From NCBI GenBank assembly GCA_002787775.1, contig PCUW01000008.1, positions 1 through 64,000 on the forward strand: 64,000 nt of DNA, written 5' to 3'. Each line of letters starts with the position of its first letter. Within the stretch, counting starts at the first letter, position 1. A model generated the notes under the pieces. That model searched no databases and was not told the origin of the DNA. It saw nothing but the letters and a program-made list of their open reading frames with translations. The translations under genes were made by a program, and so were the position numbers. Shown here in pieces: positions 39,412 through 47,506 of this stretch. Source of the stretch: Bdellovibrionales bacterium CG12_big_fil_rev_8_21_14_0_65_38_15. GTDB taxonomy: Bacteria > Bdellovibrionota > Bacteriovoracia > Bacteriovoracales > Bacteriovoracaceae.

Positions 39412-40902
39412 TCAAAGCTCTGGAACTTCACCCAAAATTTCAATATCTCTGAAGTTATTTTTAAAGTCTTCTTTGTCTACAATTCTTTCATCAAATAAAT
39501 ATCTTAAAAGAATTCCAAGAATGACTAAAAATATACTTACAAACAAAGAAAAAGCAATCGTTGCAGATAGCTTATGTCTTTTATAGTGTTTATTTCCAAG
39601 CAAGTAATTATCAAAAACTATGTCGGACACAACCGTGCCCTCTACAAGTTTAAGCTGTAACATCTTTTGTTCAAGTAGCTTTAGGTACTCAAGAGAAGGC
39701 TGATGCTCCTCAAGCTCACTAGAAATCTCTTTGACCTTAGATAGCAATGCATTTCTATCACCTTCAATATCTTTAACATTCTGCTCTAATTCTTTAATTT
39801 GGTCTCCAAGAACTTTACCTTGAAACTCTACGTAATCTTTTGACTTTTCTTTGTCAGCTTTAAATGTTTCAAAGTTAGCAGCAATTTTTGATTTTTCTAG
39901 CTCTGCGATTTCAGCATTTATTTTTTTAAGATTATTATTAAGATCCTGAACAATTTGTTTATCGTCAGCAGATTCAGAAAAAGAAGTTCCCTCAAGTGCA
40001 ACTAAATCAGCAGATATTAGATCTTTTTTAATCTTTAATTTCTGAAATCTCTCCCAATCTGACTTTAACTTCTTGTCTATGTCTTTGTTTATTGTTTTTT
40101 TTGTTAATTTTGACGAAATAGCAATTTGCGAATACTCCATTCTTTTTTCTTCAAGAGACAACTGATAAAGAGAAAGTTTTTTCTCCAAACCCTCCATCTG
40201 CATTTTTGCCTGAGCCAATTGACGATTTTTTTCCATAATATCTAATTTCTGAAGTGAATCTCTTCTATTTTTTATTAATTCTTCAGAAATTTTTCTTTGT
40301 TCGGAAAGCGAGTGAGCTATAGTCTCTGATCTATACTCAACAAAAGCCTCGCTTATTGCACTTATAATCTTTTTTGTTGTGTACTCATCTAAAGTTTTTG
40401 CCGTTGCAATATATCTATTACTAACAGTGTCATCCCCTACTATAGTAAAAAAGCTGCTAATAATTGCTCTAACTTTTCCAATTTCACAATCGCGATCTAA
40501 ACAATCTGAAAACATCTGTTTTGTATTTTTTTTATTCGCTTCATAAATTGAAGTAAAAGACATTGAAGCGAAATCTGGGTCTTTTACGATTTTTTCAGAC
40601 ACTCTTTGCAAAAAATCTACGGATTTTGCCATGCCAATAATCTCATTAGCACTAATACGATCTGTTTTTTCACCAAGCAAAGTTGCAATTTGCTGCGTTG
40701 GTGAATTATCAAAAGCTGCAACATTCCTAAAAGCAATTTGAGACATATAAATATCATGCTGTCTCAAATAGAAATAGGCTGACACGATTGTAACAATGAC
40801 TGGAATTGTGCATGAGATCCATAAATACTTAGAGGCGAGTTTCAATAAAAAATGCCAATTAAGGATACTAAATTCTGAAAACACTGCACTTATATTTTTC
40901 AT
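39412..40902 (-). CDS. Wzz-like polysaccharide co-polymerase without kinase domain
   Basis: Predicted 496-residue inner-membrane protein with a first transmembrane helix near residues 28-48, a long periplasmic domain with coiled coil (about 190-430, many Lys/Glu/Gln heptads) and a second helix near 453-475. This is the chain-length/co-polymerase layout (Wzz plus GNVR regions). The protein stops at 'FRDIEILGEVPEL', just where a fused BY-kinase such as Wzc would continue into its cytoplasmic ATPase domain. The two upstream genes encode kinase-like domains as separate chains. It should control chain length and export of the polymer. Confidence 0.85.
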   Translation of the reverse strand: MKNISAVFSEFSILNWHFLLKLASKYLWISCTIPVIVTIVSAYFYLRQHDIYMSQIAFRNVAAFDNSPTQQIATLLGEKTDRISANEIIGMAKSVDFLQRVSEKIVKDPDFASMSFTSIYEANKKNTKQMFSDCLDRDCEIGKVRAIISSFFTIVGDDTVSNRYIATAKTLDEYTTKKIISAISEAFVEYRSETIAHSLSEQRKISEELIKNRRDSLQKLDIMEKNRQLAQAKMQMEGLEKKLSLYQLSLEEKRMEYSQIAISSKLTKKTINKDIDKKLKSDWERFQKLKIKKDLISADLVALEGTSFSESADDKQIVQDLNNNLKKINAEIAELEKSKIAANFETFKADKEKSKDYVEFQGKVLGDQIKELEQNVKDIEGDRNALLSKVKEISSELEEHQPSLEYLKLLEQKMLQLKLVEGTVVSDIVFDNYLLGNKHYKRHKLSATIAFSLFVSIFLVILGILLRYLFDERIVDKEDFKNNFRDIEILGEVPEL

Positions 40903-40908
40903 ATTTAA

Positions 40909-41628
40909 TTACTTTTTATCTTTATTCTCCGGCGATAAAGGCGAAAAAATCGCACCCTTTAAAGAGATCCCATGAGATTCATAAAATTCTTTAATATCTT
41001 CTACATCAGTAGTGGTTAAAGTATTTCTTGCAACAATTAATGTTATTATTTTAAACGAATAAAGCAAACGATGAAAGAAATGAAGATTTTGTCGCATGAT
41101 ATTTATTGATGGTGTATTCCAAAGAACAATATCGTAACTTTTCACAGCCGCAATAACCTCATCAAGCACCTGATCTCTTTGGGACCCTACTGCCAACATT
41201 TCATCTATATCCATGATTGATAAATTACTTCCAAAGCCATAAACCCTAGCCTTGCTTAGTGGCTTCAGGTCATTTGGATCAAGCGATGACACTTCAGACG
41301 CCTCAAAGAACTTTAAAATTTCGCCATCCTTTCCACTTGTCATCAAAAGAATATGTTTGTCGCGAATTACATCAGCTAAATAGCATCCGATGGCAAAGAC
41401 AGCCTTTTTTTGGCTGTCATCATAACCCGTACTCGAAAAAACAACTCGGTCATCCCCTGCTTCTATATATTTTCGAAGTGATTCACCAAGTTTTGCGACA
41501 TGTTTAAAGTTTCTTATTCTACAGACAACCTCGCTAGTACTATGACAGTCACCACCATCAACTCTAACGAACGCTTGTTTTGAAGGACGTTTGAAGTGAA
41601 GAGTCTCGTCACCATCATCAAGACTCAC
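40909..41628 (-). CDS. BY-kinase/CpsD-like P-loop protein with degenerate active site
   Basis: Predicted 239-residue protein that resembles the ATPase half of bacterial tyrosine kinases (Wzc/CpsD) and MinD-type proteins. 'VVFSSTGYDDSQKKAVFAIG' aligns with Walker A, but the Gly before Lys is Gln and the Ser/Thr after it is Lys. 'YDIVLWNTPSI' stands in place of the Walker A'/B 'DtPP' segment with Asp replaced by Asn. No C-terminal tyrosine cluster is present. It is coupled to the paralogous gene upstream (ATGA) and lies six bases before the Wzz-like gene. Likely a non-catalytic regulator or scaffold; the family call is from motif alignment by eye. Confidence 0.7.
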   Translation of the reverse strand: MSLDDGDETLHFKRPSKQAFVRVDGGDCHSTSEVVCRIRNFKHVAKLGESLRKYIEAGDDRVVFSSTGYDDSQKKAVFAIGCYLADVIRDKHILLMTSGKDGEILKFFEASEVSSLDPNDLKPLSKARVYGFGSNLSIMDIDEMLAVGSQRDQVLDEVIAAVKSYDIVLWNTPSINIMRQNLHFFHRLLYSFKIITLIVARNTLTTTDVEDIKEFYESHGISLKGAIFSPLSPENKDKK

Positions 41629-42758
41629 TTACTATCCCCTTCTTTAAGGACAACACCTTTAACAGTGAAGCCATAACATCTCATAAAATGAAGTTCTTCA
41701 CGAACTTCTTTAATAGACATTTTGGCAGTATCAACAATAAGTGTAAATGAGTTTATAAGACGATACATAGGCAGCATACGCCCCATATCCTCTTCTGCTT
41801 TACTTCGCACAGGAAGGTCTATGAACAATGGCTGGGCCATTTCTCTAGAAAAGTTAACGAAATCTTGCATCCCTTGATTTGATAGTTCAAGAAAGTCATT
41901 TAAACGAATTAATGATACACCAGCAACTTTTTCGTACTTTAAACCGTAATCTTCAAATTCAAAACATTCAGTTTTACCCAGTGAAGTTTCAATTTCTTGT
42001 TTTACAGATTCGTACTCCTCGCCAAGGATAGCGCATACATTTAGACTTCTCTGATAAGTCATAAATGCAATCAATCCATATAATGTATTTCTTTTTGAAA
42101 TAGTCCCAGCCGTGCCGTGAAAACCAAAGACTAATAGGCCCTGGTCTAAATCTTTTGCATAACTTGAGCCAAGTCTAAAAGCCTCATGATGGTTCTTTAG
42201 ACGAAAGAAAATCTCTGAAGTATCAACATTTGATCTTTTCAAACGAAGTTGCGTCAATCTGACAGGCGCAGAGGCGGAAACTTCTTTATTAAGTTTATTG
42301 CTCTCAACTTGGACAGGTTTATTCATTCTTTTTTCAAAGTTTAGAGCATGATTTAGCTTAATTTCTTTATTCTTTTTAGAAGGAGTTGTTGGTGTCTTTT
42401 CTTCTATTGCTTGAGGTTTAGTCGCCTCCTGACCACCTACAAGTTTTAGATAACCTTCTTTAACAGGTAGGGCCTTAGTAGTATCTTTTTTACCAAGAAT
42501 AAGTCGGTGACTTGTAGCCTCATCTAGTCTAATTTTTTCGATAATTATTTCTTGAATATCATTGTTACCACTTAATAGTTCAATTAATTCTGTAACATTA
42601 ATTTCTGCGCTAGAGCCTTCGCTATTTACGATCTTAAGACGATCATAACCATGTTTTAGATATTCTAATAAGCGGCGATATTGAACGTCAGTAAGACTTC
42701 TACGAATGTCTTCGTGATCAATACTTAAACTAGCTTTTTTAGAAAGAGCATTTTCCAT
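41625..42758 (-). CDS. BY-kinase-like paralog with N-terminal extension and degenerate P-loop
   Basis: Predicted 377-residue protein. Residues about 190-377 are related to the downstream protein: 'IFFRLKNHHEAFRLGSSY' matches 'VVCRIRNFKHVAKLGESL' there, followed by 'LLVFGFHGTAGTISKRN' at the Walker A place, where the required glycines and Ser/Thr are missing, and 'PLFIDLPV' at the Walker B place. Residues 1-185 are an added region with a charged, Lys/Thr-rich linker (about 110-170) after a small helical N-terminal part. A GAGGAG site lies 12 bases upstream of the ATG. It heads the minus-strand co-polymerase operon and faces the plus-strand glycosyltransferases. Confidence 0.68.
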   Translation of the reverse strand: MENALSKKASLSIDHEDIRRSLTDVQYRRLLEYLKHGYDRLKIVNSEGSSAEINVTELIELLSGNNDIQEIIIEKIRLDEATSHRLILGKKDTTKALPVKEGYLKLVGGQEATKPQAIEEKTPTTPSKKNKEIKLNHALNFEKRMNKPVQVESNKLNKEVSASAPVRLTQLRLKRSNVDTSEIFFRLKNHHEAFRLGSSYAKDLDQGLLVFGFHGTAGTISKRNTLYGLIAFMTYQRSLNVCAILGEEYESVKQEIETSLGKTECFEFEDYGLKYEKVAGVSLIRLNDFLELSNQGMQDFVNFSREMAQPLFIDLPVRSKAEEDMGRMLPMYRLINSFTLIVDTAKMSIKEVREELHFMRCYGFTVKGVVLKEGDSK

Positions 42759-42883
42759 TAGCTTCCAATTCTCCTCAGAATAAACACAAGACTTCGAGAG
42801 GATACTAGTGATATTCTAGCAGAATATAAATATCTGCTGGTGCTAAATAAAATTCGGCAAAAATTAACAAAACGCTGAGAATT

Positions 42884-44008
42884 ATGACTAAAATACTTCA
42901 GTTAGGAAAATTTTACCCTCCCTTCTTTGGCGGAATGGAGACTGTTCTTAAGGATTTATGTCGTGGCCTTGCGGAAGTGCCCGACAATGAGATTCAGGTT
43001 CTTTGCGCTGAACATTCATCAACTCCGTCCTCAAAAATAGATGGAAAAATTAAAGTGTATAGAATTCGAAACATTTTGACGCTTTTTTCCCAGCCACTTA
43101 TGCCAACCTATTTTTTCCATTTAAGAAAATTACTAAAAAGTGCAGACGTCGTGCACTTACATACCCCTCACCCACTTGCTGAGTTTTTTTTATATCTACT
43201 CAAACCTAAATGCCCAATCGTAATTACTCACCATAGCGATATCATCAAGCAGCGCATTGTAGCTCCTCTCCACTCGATTTTTGCTCGAAAACTTTATGCA
43301 CGAGCTTCAGCAATCATTGTCCCAACGAATAACCATGTCACAACATCAAGACTGCTTCCAGATTTTATAAAAAATATTCACTGCATACCTTTTGGTTTAA
43401 ACACAGAGTCGTTAATTCCAATAGAAAATCTATCTATCAATCAAAATATTGAATCACCATATTTTCTCTTTGTTGGAAGACTTGTAGGTTACAAAGGCGT
43501 TGAAGTTTTAATTAAGTCAATGCTGAAGATTGAAGCCAAATATTCCTTAAAAATAGTTGGCACTGGTCCACTAAAATCAGAATTACAATCTCTAGTATTA
43601 AAATTAGGTTTAGATGATAGAGTTAAACTTCTAGGTAGAGTCGATGATCCAGTCGAATTCAGCTCTTTGTATGCAAATTGCTTAGCTTTTGTTCTTCCTT
43701 CCATTTCATCAAACGAAAATTTTGGAATGGTTCAACTTGAGGCTATGTATTACGGAAAACCAGTTATAGCAACCCAACTTCGTTCAGGGGTTCCTGCCGT
43801 TGCAGAACCTGGAGTTTCCTCATTACTGGCTCAAGTTAATGACCCAGACGATTTAGCAAAAGTTATGAATCAGCTGATAAATTCTCCTGAATTAACAAAA
43901 AAAATGGGAACAGCAGCTCGAGAGCGATATTTAAAAATGTATCGCTTAGAAACATTCATTTCAAGTCATTCTAAGCTCTACAAAAAATTACTTAACGAGG
44001 ATAATTGA
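42884..44008 (+). CDS. GT4-family glycosyltransferase
   Basis: Predicted 374-residue glycosyltransferase. 'GKFYPPFFGGMETVLKDL' opens the acceptor domain, 'DVVHLHTPHPLAEFFL' follows, 'FVGRLVGYKGVEVLIKSM' opens the donor domain and 'NENFGMVQLEAMYYGKPVIA' carries the E-x7-E-like motif. It is the first of three contiguous glycosyltransferase genes at the right end of the polysaccharide locus; the next GTG follows its stop without a gap. Confidence 0.9.
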   Translation: MTKILQLGKFYPPFFGGMETVLKDLCRGLAEVPDNEIQVLCAEHSSTPSSKIDGKIKVYRIRNILTLFSQPLMPTYFFHLRKLLKSADVVHLHTPHPLAEFFLYLLKPKCPIVITHHSDIIKQRIVAPLHSIFARKLYARASAIIVPTNNHVTTSRLLPDFIKNIHCIPFGLNTESLIPIENLSINQNIESPYFLFVGRLVGYKGVEVLIKSMLKIEAKYSLKIVGTGPLKSELQSLVLKLGLDDRVKLLGRVDDPVEFSSLYANCLAFVLPSISSNENFGMVQLEAMYYGKPVIATQLRSGVPAVAEPGVSSLLAQVNDPDDLAKVMNQLINSPELTKKMGTAARERYLKMYRLETFISSHSKLYKKLLNEDN

Positions 44009-45103
44009 GTGAAGACTATTGCCTTCGTCACGCACAGGATTGATCGTCGAGGTGGGCAAGAAAGATCAATGCATGAAAATCTACAGCGACTTTGTAGGTT
44101 AGGATGGAAAATAAAATTTTATACCTTTTCTTTAGAGGAATGGCCTGAAGATTGTTCATACGAATGGATCAAAATCCCTGGAAAGAATATTCGAATACAA
44201 TTTTTAAAAAACTTATGGTTTTCGATCTATACATTTATTATCTTAAGAAATGTAAAGGATCCTGTACTTACGATTGGCACCTCATCTTGGGTCGCTGATC
44301 TTCGTGTTGTACAGTTCGTTCATAGCACTTATTACGATCTTATATCTCAAAATTTAGCTCCATATCCTAACGCAAGAACTCTTTTTCACACTTTCTATCA
44401 GTACATTTTCATTAAATGGTCTATTTTTTTAGAAGAATTTCTCTTTCCAAGAACAAAAAATTTCATTGCCATCTCAAATGGTATTTCAAATGAAATTAAG
44501 AAAGTTGTTAAGGATCAAGGAGTCACTATAAATATCGTTCATCATGCACCAGATAGGGTCATAAGTGACTCGAAAAATGATAGGAACCTAAAGTTACTTT
44601 TCGTAGGAGCTCTTGAAAGAAAAGGAATTGAAAAAACTCTTCGAATTTGTTCTCTCTTGAATACAACTAATTGGCATCTTGATGTTGTGGGAACAGGAAA
44701 TCTTCCCCTTTGGAAAAAGCGAGCAGATGAGCTAGGTATAAAAGACTCTGTAACTTTTCATGGGGTAAAGCCGTCATTTGACTTCTTTTCAAAGGCAAAT
44801 ATATTTTTGTTTCCAAGTACCTATGAACCATTTGGTCTTGTCGTCTCAGAAGCTGCATCATTTAATTGTTTACCTCTAGCATCAAGTGAGTGTGGTGCGA
44901 TGGAGCTTTGGTCAAATAGGCCTGAATGGATAAAGTTGTCTGCTATTGATGATGACGAAAAATGGGTTGATGCTTTAGAGCGACTTATTAACGATAAAGA
45001 ATTAAGAGATAATATTTCAAAAGATTCCTATATAAACTTTATGAACTGGAGTTGGGATAAATCAGCACAAAGATATGATCAAGTGTTAAGGAACTGTTTA
45101 TGA
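44009..45103 (+). CDS. GT4-family glycosyltransferase
   Basis: Predicted 364-residue glycosyltransferase related to lipopolysaccharide core enzymes. 'VTHRIDRRGGQERSMHENL' is the N-terminal glycine motif, 'LLFVGALERKGIEKTLRICS' opens the donor domain and 'PSTYEPFGLVVSEAASFNCL' contains the E-x7-E site. The opening segment recalls WaaG-type heptose/glucose transferases, but the match is loose. Starts at GTG directly after the preceding stop and its own stop overlaps the next ATG, so the three are translationally coupled. Confidence 0.88.
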   Translation: MKTIAFVTHRIDRRGGQERSMHENLQRLCRLGWKIKFYTFSLEEWPEDCSYEWIKIPGKNIRIQFLKNLWFSIYTFIILRNVKDPVLTIGTSSWVADLRVVQFVHSTYYDLISQNLAPYPNARTLFHTFYQYIFIKWSIFLEEFLFPRTKNFIAISNGISNEIKKVVKDQGVTINIVHHAPDRVISDSKNDRNLKLLFVGALERKGIEKTLRICSLLNTTNWHLDVVGTGNLPLWKKRADELGIKDSVTFHGVKPSFDFFSKANIFLFPSTYEPFGLVVSEAASFNCLPLASSECGAMELWSNRPEWIKLSAIDDDEKWVDALERLINDKELRDNISKDSYINFMNWSWDKSAQRYDQVLRNCL

Positions 45104-46242
45104 AAAAACTTAAAGTTTTAACAATTGGTCATTCTTATGTAGTTGCATCTAACAGAGGAATTGCCGAGGCTATTCATTTTGATCCTTCTATTGAAATGAC
45201 CATCGCAGCTCCACTTTTCATGAATGGTAGTCTTCGTCCATTAGCTTTAGAAAAGTCTTCTTCAACAGACGGTCCCAACGTAGTGGGATTACCGGCTTAC
45301 TTTACTCGTTATAATCATTTTTTCTTTTATAGAAATTTAGCGTCAATAATAAAACCTGGAGCTTTTGACTTAATCCATATTTGGGAAGAGCCTTATGTCC
45401 TAGCGGGTTTCCAAATTGCACGAGCTGCAAAAATAGCTAATATTCCTTACTTTTTTCGAAGTGCTCAAAGTTTAAACAAAAAGTATCCCTTCCCCTTCTC
45501 TTTTTTTGAAAAGTTTGTTCTAAGAAATGCCAGAGGTTGGAATGCAGGGGCTAGTCTTGTATATCAAAATTTATTAGCAAGAGGTTATCCACAAAAAAAT
45601 AGCGTCATCATTAATCTTGGAGTTAAAGGTGATCTTTTCTATCCTGCCAGAGATACTATTGAAAAAGATATCATCAAAGAGGAACTTAATCTCAAAGGAC
45701 CAGTCCTGTGTTTTATTGGAAGACTTGTTTATGATAAAGGTTTAGATGTACTCATGAGTGCGTTAGAAGATGTAAAATCGCACTGGAACTTAATTGCACT
45801 TGGAAGTGGTCCCTATAAAGAAAAAATAGAGAAATGGGCGCATGAAAATAATTTTCAAGATAGAGTTAAAGTCATGCTCGTCAAGCATGATGAGGTCCCT
45901 CGAATTCTCAGAGGATGCGATATTCTTGTAGCCCCAAGTCAAACGATGCCGAACTGGAAAGAACAGTTTGGTCGAATGTTGGCAGAAGCTTTTGCCAGTA
46001 AAGTTACAGTTATAGGTTCGGACTCAGGAGAGATACCATTTGTTATCGCTGAAAATGGTCTTGTGGTTGGAGAAAAGGACATTAAGGGTTGGACAACTAA
46101 TATAGAGCTTCTACTTACAAATGAACAGTTACGTAATCAACTTGCTGAAAAAGGTCGTGCAAAATTTTTAGAAGAACTTGAAGTAAGTGCGATAGCAAAA
46201 AAGTATATACAATTTTATCATCACCTCACTTCAGATAAATAA
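45100..46242 (+). CDS. GT4-family glycosyltransferase
   Basis: Predicted 380-residue glycosyltransferase. 'IGHSYVVASNRGIAEAIHFD' opens the protein without the usual Gly-Gly motif; the donor half is clear with 'LCFIGRLVYDKGLDVLMSAL', 'VLVAPSQTMPNWKEQFGRML'-type spacing and 'EAFASKVTVIGSDSGEIPFV'. It overlaps the preceding stop (ATGA) and is followed by a terminator hairpin, so it closes the plus-strand transcription unit and the polysaccharide locus. Confidence 0.88.
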   Translation: MKKLKVLTIGHSYVVASNRGIAEAIHFDPSIEMTIAAPLFMNGSLRPLALEKSSSTDGPNVVGLPAYFTRYNHFFFYRNLASIIKPGAFDLIHIWEEPYVLAGFQIARAAKIANIPYFFRSAQSLNKKYPFPFSFFEKFVLRNARGWNAGASLVYQNLLARGYPQKNSVIINLGVKGDLFYPARDTIEKDIIKEELNLKGPVLCFIGRLVYDKGLDVLMSALEDVKSHWNLIALGSGPYKEKIEKWAHENNFQDRVKVMLVKHDEVPRILRGCDILVAPSQTMPNWKEQFGRMLAEAFASKVTVIGSDSGEIPFVIAENGLVVGEKDIKGWTTNIELLLTNEQLRNQLAEKGRAKFLEELEVSAIAKKYIQFYHHLTSDK

Positions 46243-46246
46243 AAAA

Positions 46247-46270
46247 CCCACTCATTCGAGTGGGCCTTTT
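46247..46270. terminator. Bidirectional intrinsic terminator
   Basis: A perfect 7-base stem CCCACTC/GAGTGGG with a 4-base loop (46247-46264) is followed by CCTTTT on the plus strand and, read on the minus strand, by TTTTTT (46246 down to 46241). It lies between the convergent glycosyltransferase gene and the minus-strand repeat protein and can stop transcription from both sides; the minus-strand version has the stronger T-run. Confidence 0.85.
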
Positions 46271-46291
46271 AACTTCAATGAAAATTACTCA

Positions 46292-47293
46292 TTAATTATA
46301 ATAATAATCATCGCTATAGTAGTCGTCGTTATTTCCATAATCGTAATAATCTAGGTCTGAGTAGAAGTCGTCATTATAATCCCAGTTATATGATCTAGAA
46401 TTATCAATTCTCTCAGCACAGAAGAAACGATCATCATATGAACGGTAGTTCAGCTCATCACGTTCACGAGCACAAGCATCGTAACCAGATTGACATGAGC
46501 GACCAGAGAAAGTTCTTTCAGTTCTATTGTTATAACCATCGACTAGCTCATAGTTACAGCTGTCATATGGGCTATAACGGTGACGGTAACCATTGTAGAC
46601 AAAGTATGGGTAGCTATCGATATAAGAAAATCCGTCATTGTATGTTGAACCGTAACGAACCCAAAGATCCCAATAAACATATCTGTATGGAAGACGTGAA
46701 TAGTAATCATATGGAGAATAGTAACGGCTTACGTGAGTGATCGATCCATAATAAGGACTATGGTTGTAATAAACATAAGACTGATATGGATTACGGTAGT
46801 TAGCACGGAAGCTATAAGCTCTGTGATAATTTCTTAGGGCCGAACGACGTTGATTGTAATCATAGTAGTTTGGACGAGGTCTACGATAGTCAGTAGGTGG
46901 TCTTGTCGTTGGACGAGTATATGGACGTGTTGGACGGCCATAATCAGGAGTTGGTCTAGTTGGTTGAGTAACAACTGGTCTTGTTGGACGAGTTGGGCGT
47001 GTTGGTTCAACTGGACGAGTAGGTCTTGTTGGACGAGTTGGCTCAACCGGACGTGTTGGTCTTGTTGGTTCAACTGGACGAGTTGGTCTAGTCGGACGAG
47101 TCGGTTCTACAGGTCTTGTAGGACGAGTTGGGCGTGTTGGCTCAACTGGACGAGTCGGACGATCAGGTCTTGTCGTAGGACGGTTTGGACGTGTGTTGCA
47201 ATCTCCGCGTGGACAACGTTGAGCATTAGCGCTCTCGATTCCCCCTGCCAGGAATGCAACCATTAGCATGGTAGCTGTGATGATTATTTTCAT
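46292..47293 (-). CDS. Secreted Thr-Arg-Pro repeat and tyrosine-rich protein
   Basis: Predicted 333-residue exported protein with no recognised family. Residues 1-24 form a signal peptide cleaved after ANA. Residues about 34-131 are repeats of TRP and RPVEP units with almost no other residue types, giving a very basic, extended Pro-rich segment. Residues about 132-333 are extremely Tyr-rich with Asn, Asp, Arg and Ser ('YYDYNQRR', 'NDDYYSDDYYYN' at the end) and hold six or so Cys. A GGAGAG ribosome site lies just before the ATG. The arrangement suggests a surface or matrix-binding protein; the Arg/Pro part could bind acidic glycan or peptidoglycan, which is inference. Confidence 0.8.
   Translation of the reverse strand: MKIIITATMLMVAFLAGGIESANAQRCPRGDCNTRPNRPTTRPDRPTRPVEPTRPTRPTRPVEPTRPTRPTRPVEPTRPTRPVEPTRPTRPTRPVEPTRPTRPTRPVVTQPTRPTPDYGRPTRPYTRPTTRPPTDYRRPRPNYYDYNQRRSALRNYHRAYSFRANYRNPYQSYVYYNHSPYYGSITHVSRYYSPYDYYSRLPYRYVYWDLWVRYGSTYNDGFSYIDSYPYFVYNGYRHRYSPYDSCNYELVDGYNNRTERTFSGRSCQSGYDACARERDELNYRSYDDRFFCAERIDNSRSYNWDYNDDFYSDLDYYDYGNNDDYYSDDYYYN
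46901..47194 (-). repeat. In-frame tandem repeat encoding TRP/RPVEP units
   Basis: DNA of the Pro-rich part of the secreted protein repeats the words GGACGAGTTGG, GGTCTTGTTGG and GGTTCAACTGG (plus-strand reading) in irregular order over about 290 bases. The unit length is not constant (9, 15 and 21 bases are all seen), every change keeps frame, and wobble positions differ between copies. It produces long spurious open frames on the other strand. Such tracts change length by slipped replication. Confidence 0.85.
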
Positions 47294-47506
47294 GATCTCT
47301 CCAACATAAAAAGTAACAAACAGTTTTAGTACTCTTTATTGCTATCACTGGAGATCAAGATGATTCAAAAATAAATTCGTGAAAATCTAGAAAAACAAGA
47401 TTCTTACATTTGAATTAATGATGTGACTTAAAGAAAACGGAGACTTATACTAATTACCTTACAGCTGTTTTATGACGCCAAGGCGCATTCTGGCACCAAA
47501 ATGGCA

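Noticed and set aside
46901-47194. Possible CRISPR array or other spaced repeat
   Set aside because: Repeats are short, irregular, in multiples of three bases and inside a coding frame; no unique spacers and no cas genes nearby.
46834-47266. Open frames in other frames and on the plus strand across the repeat tract (Trp/Ser-rich and Gln/Leu-rich translations)
   Set aside because: They are shadows of the TRP/RPVEP repeat on the minus strand; the signal peptide, ribosome site and tail belong to the minus-strand frame.
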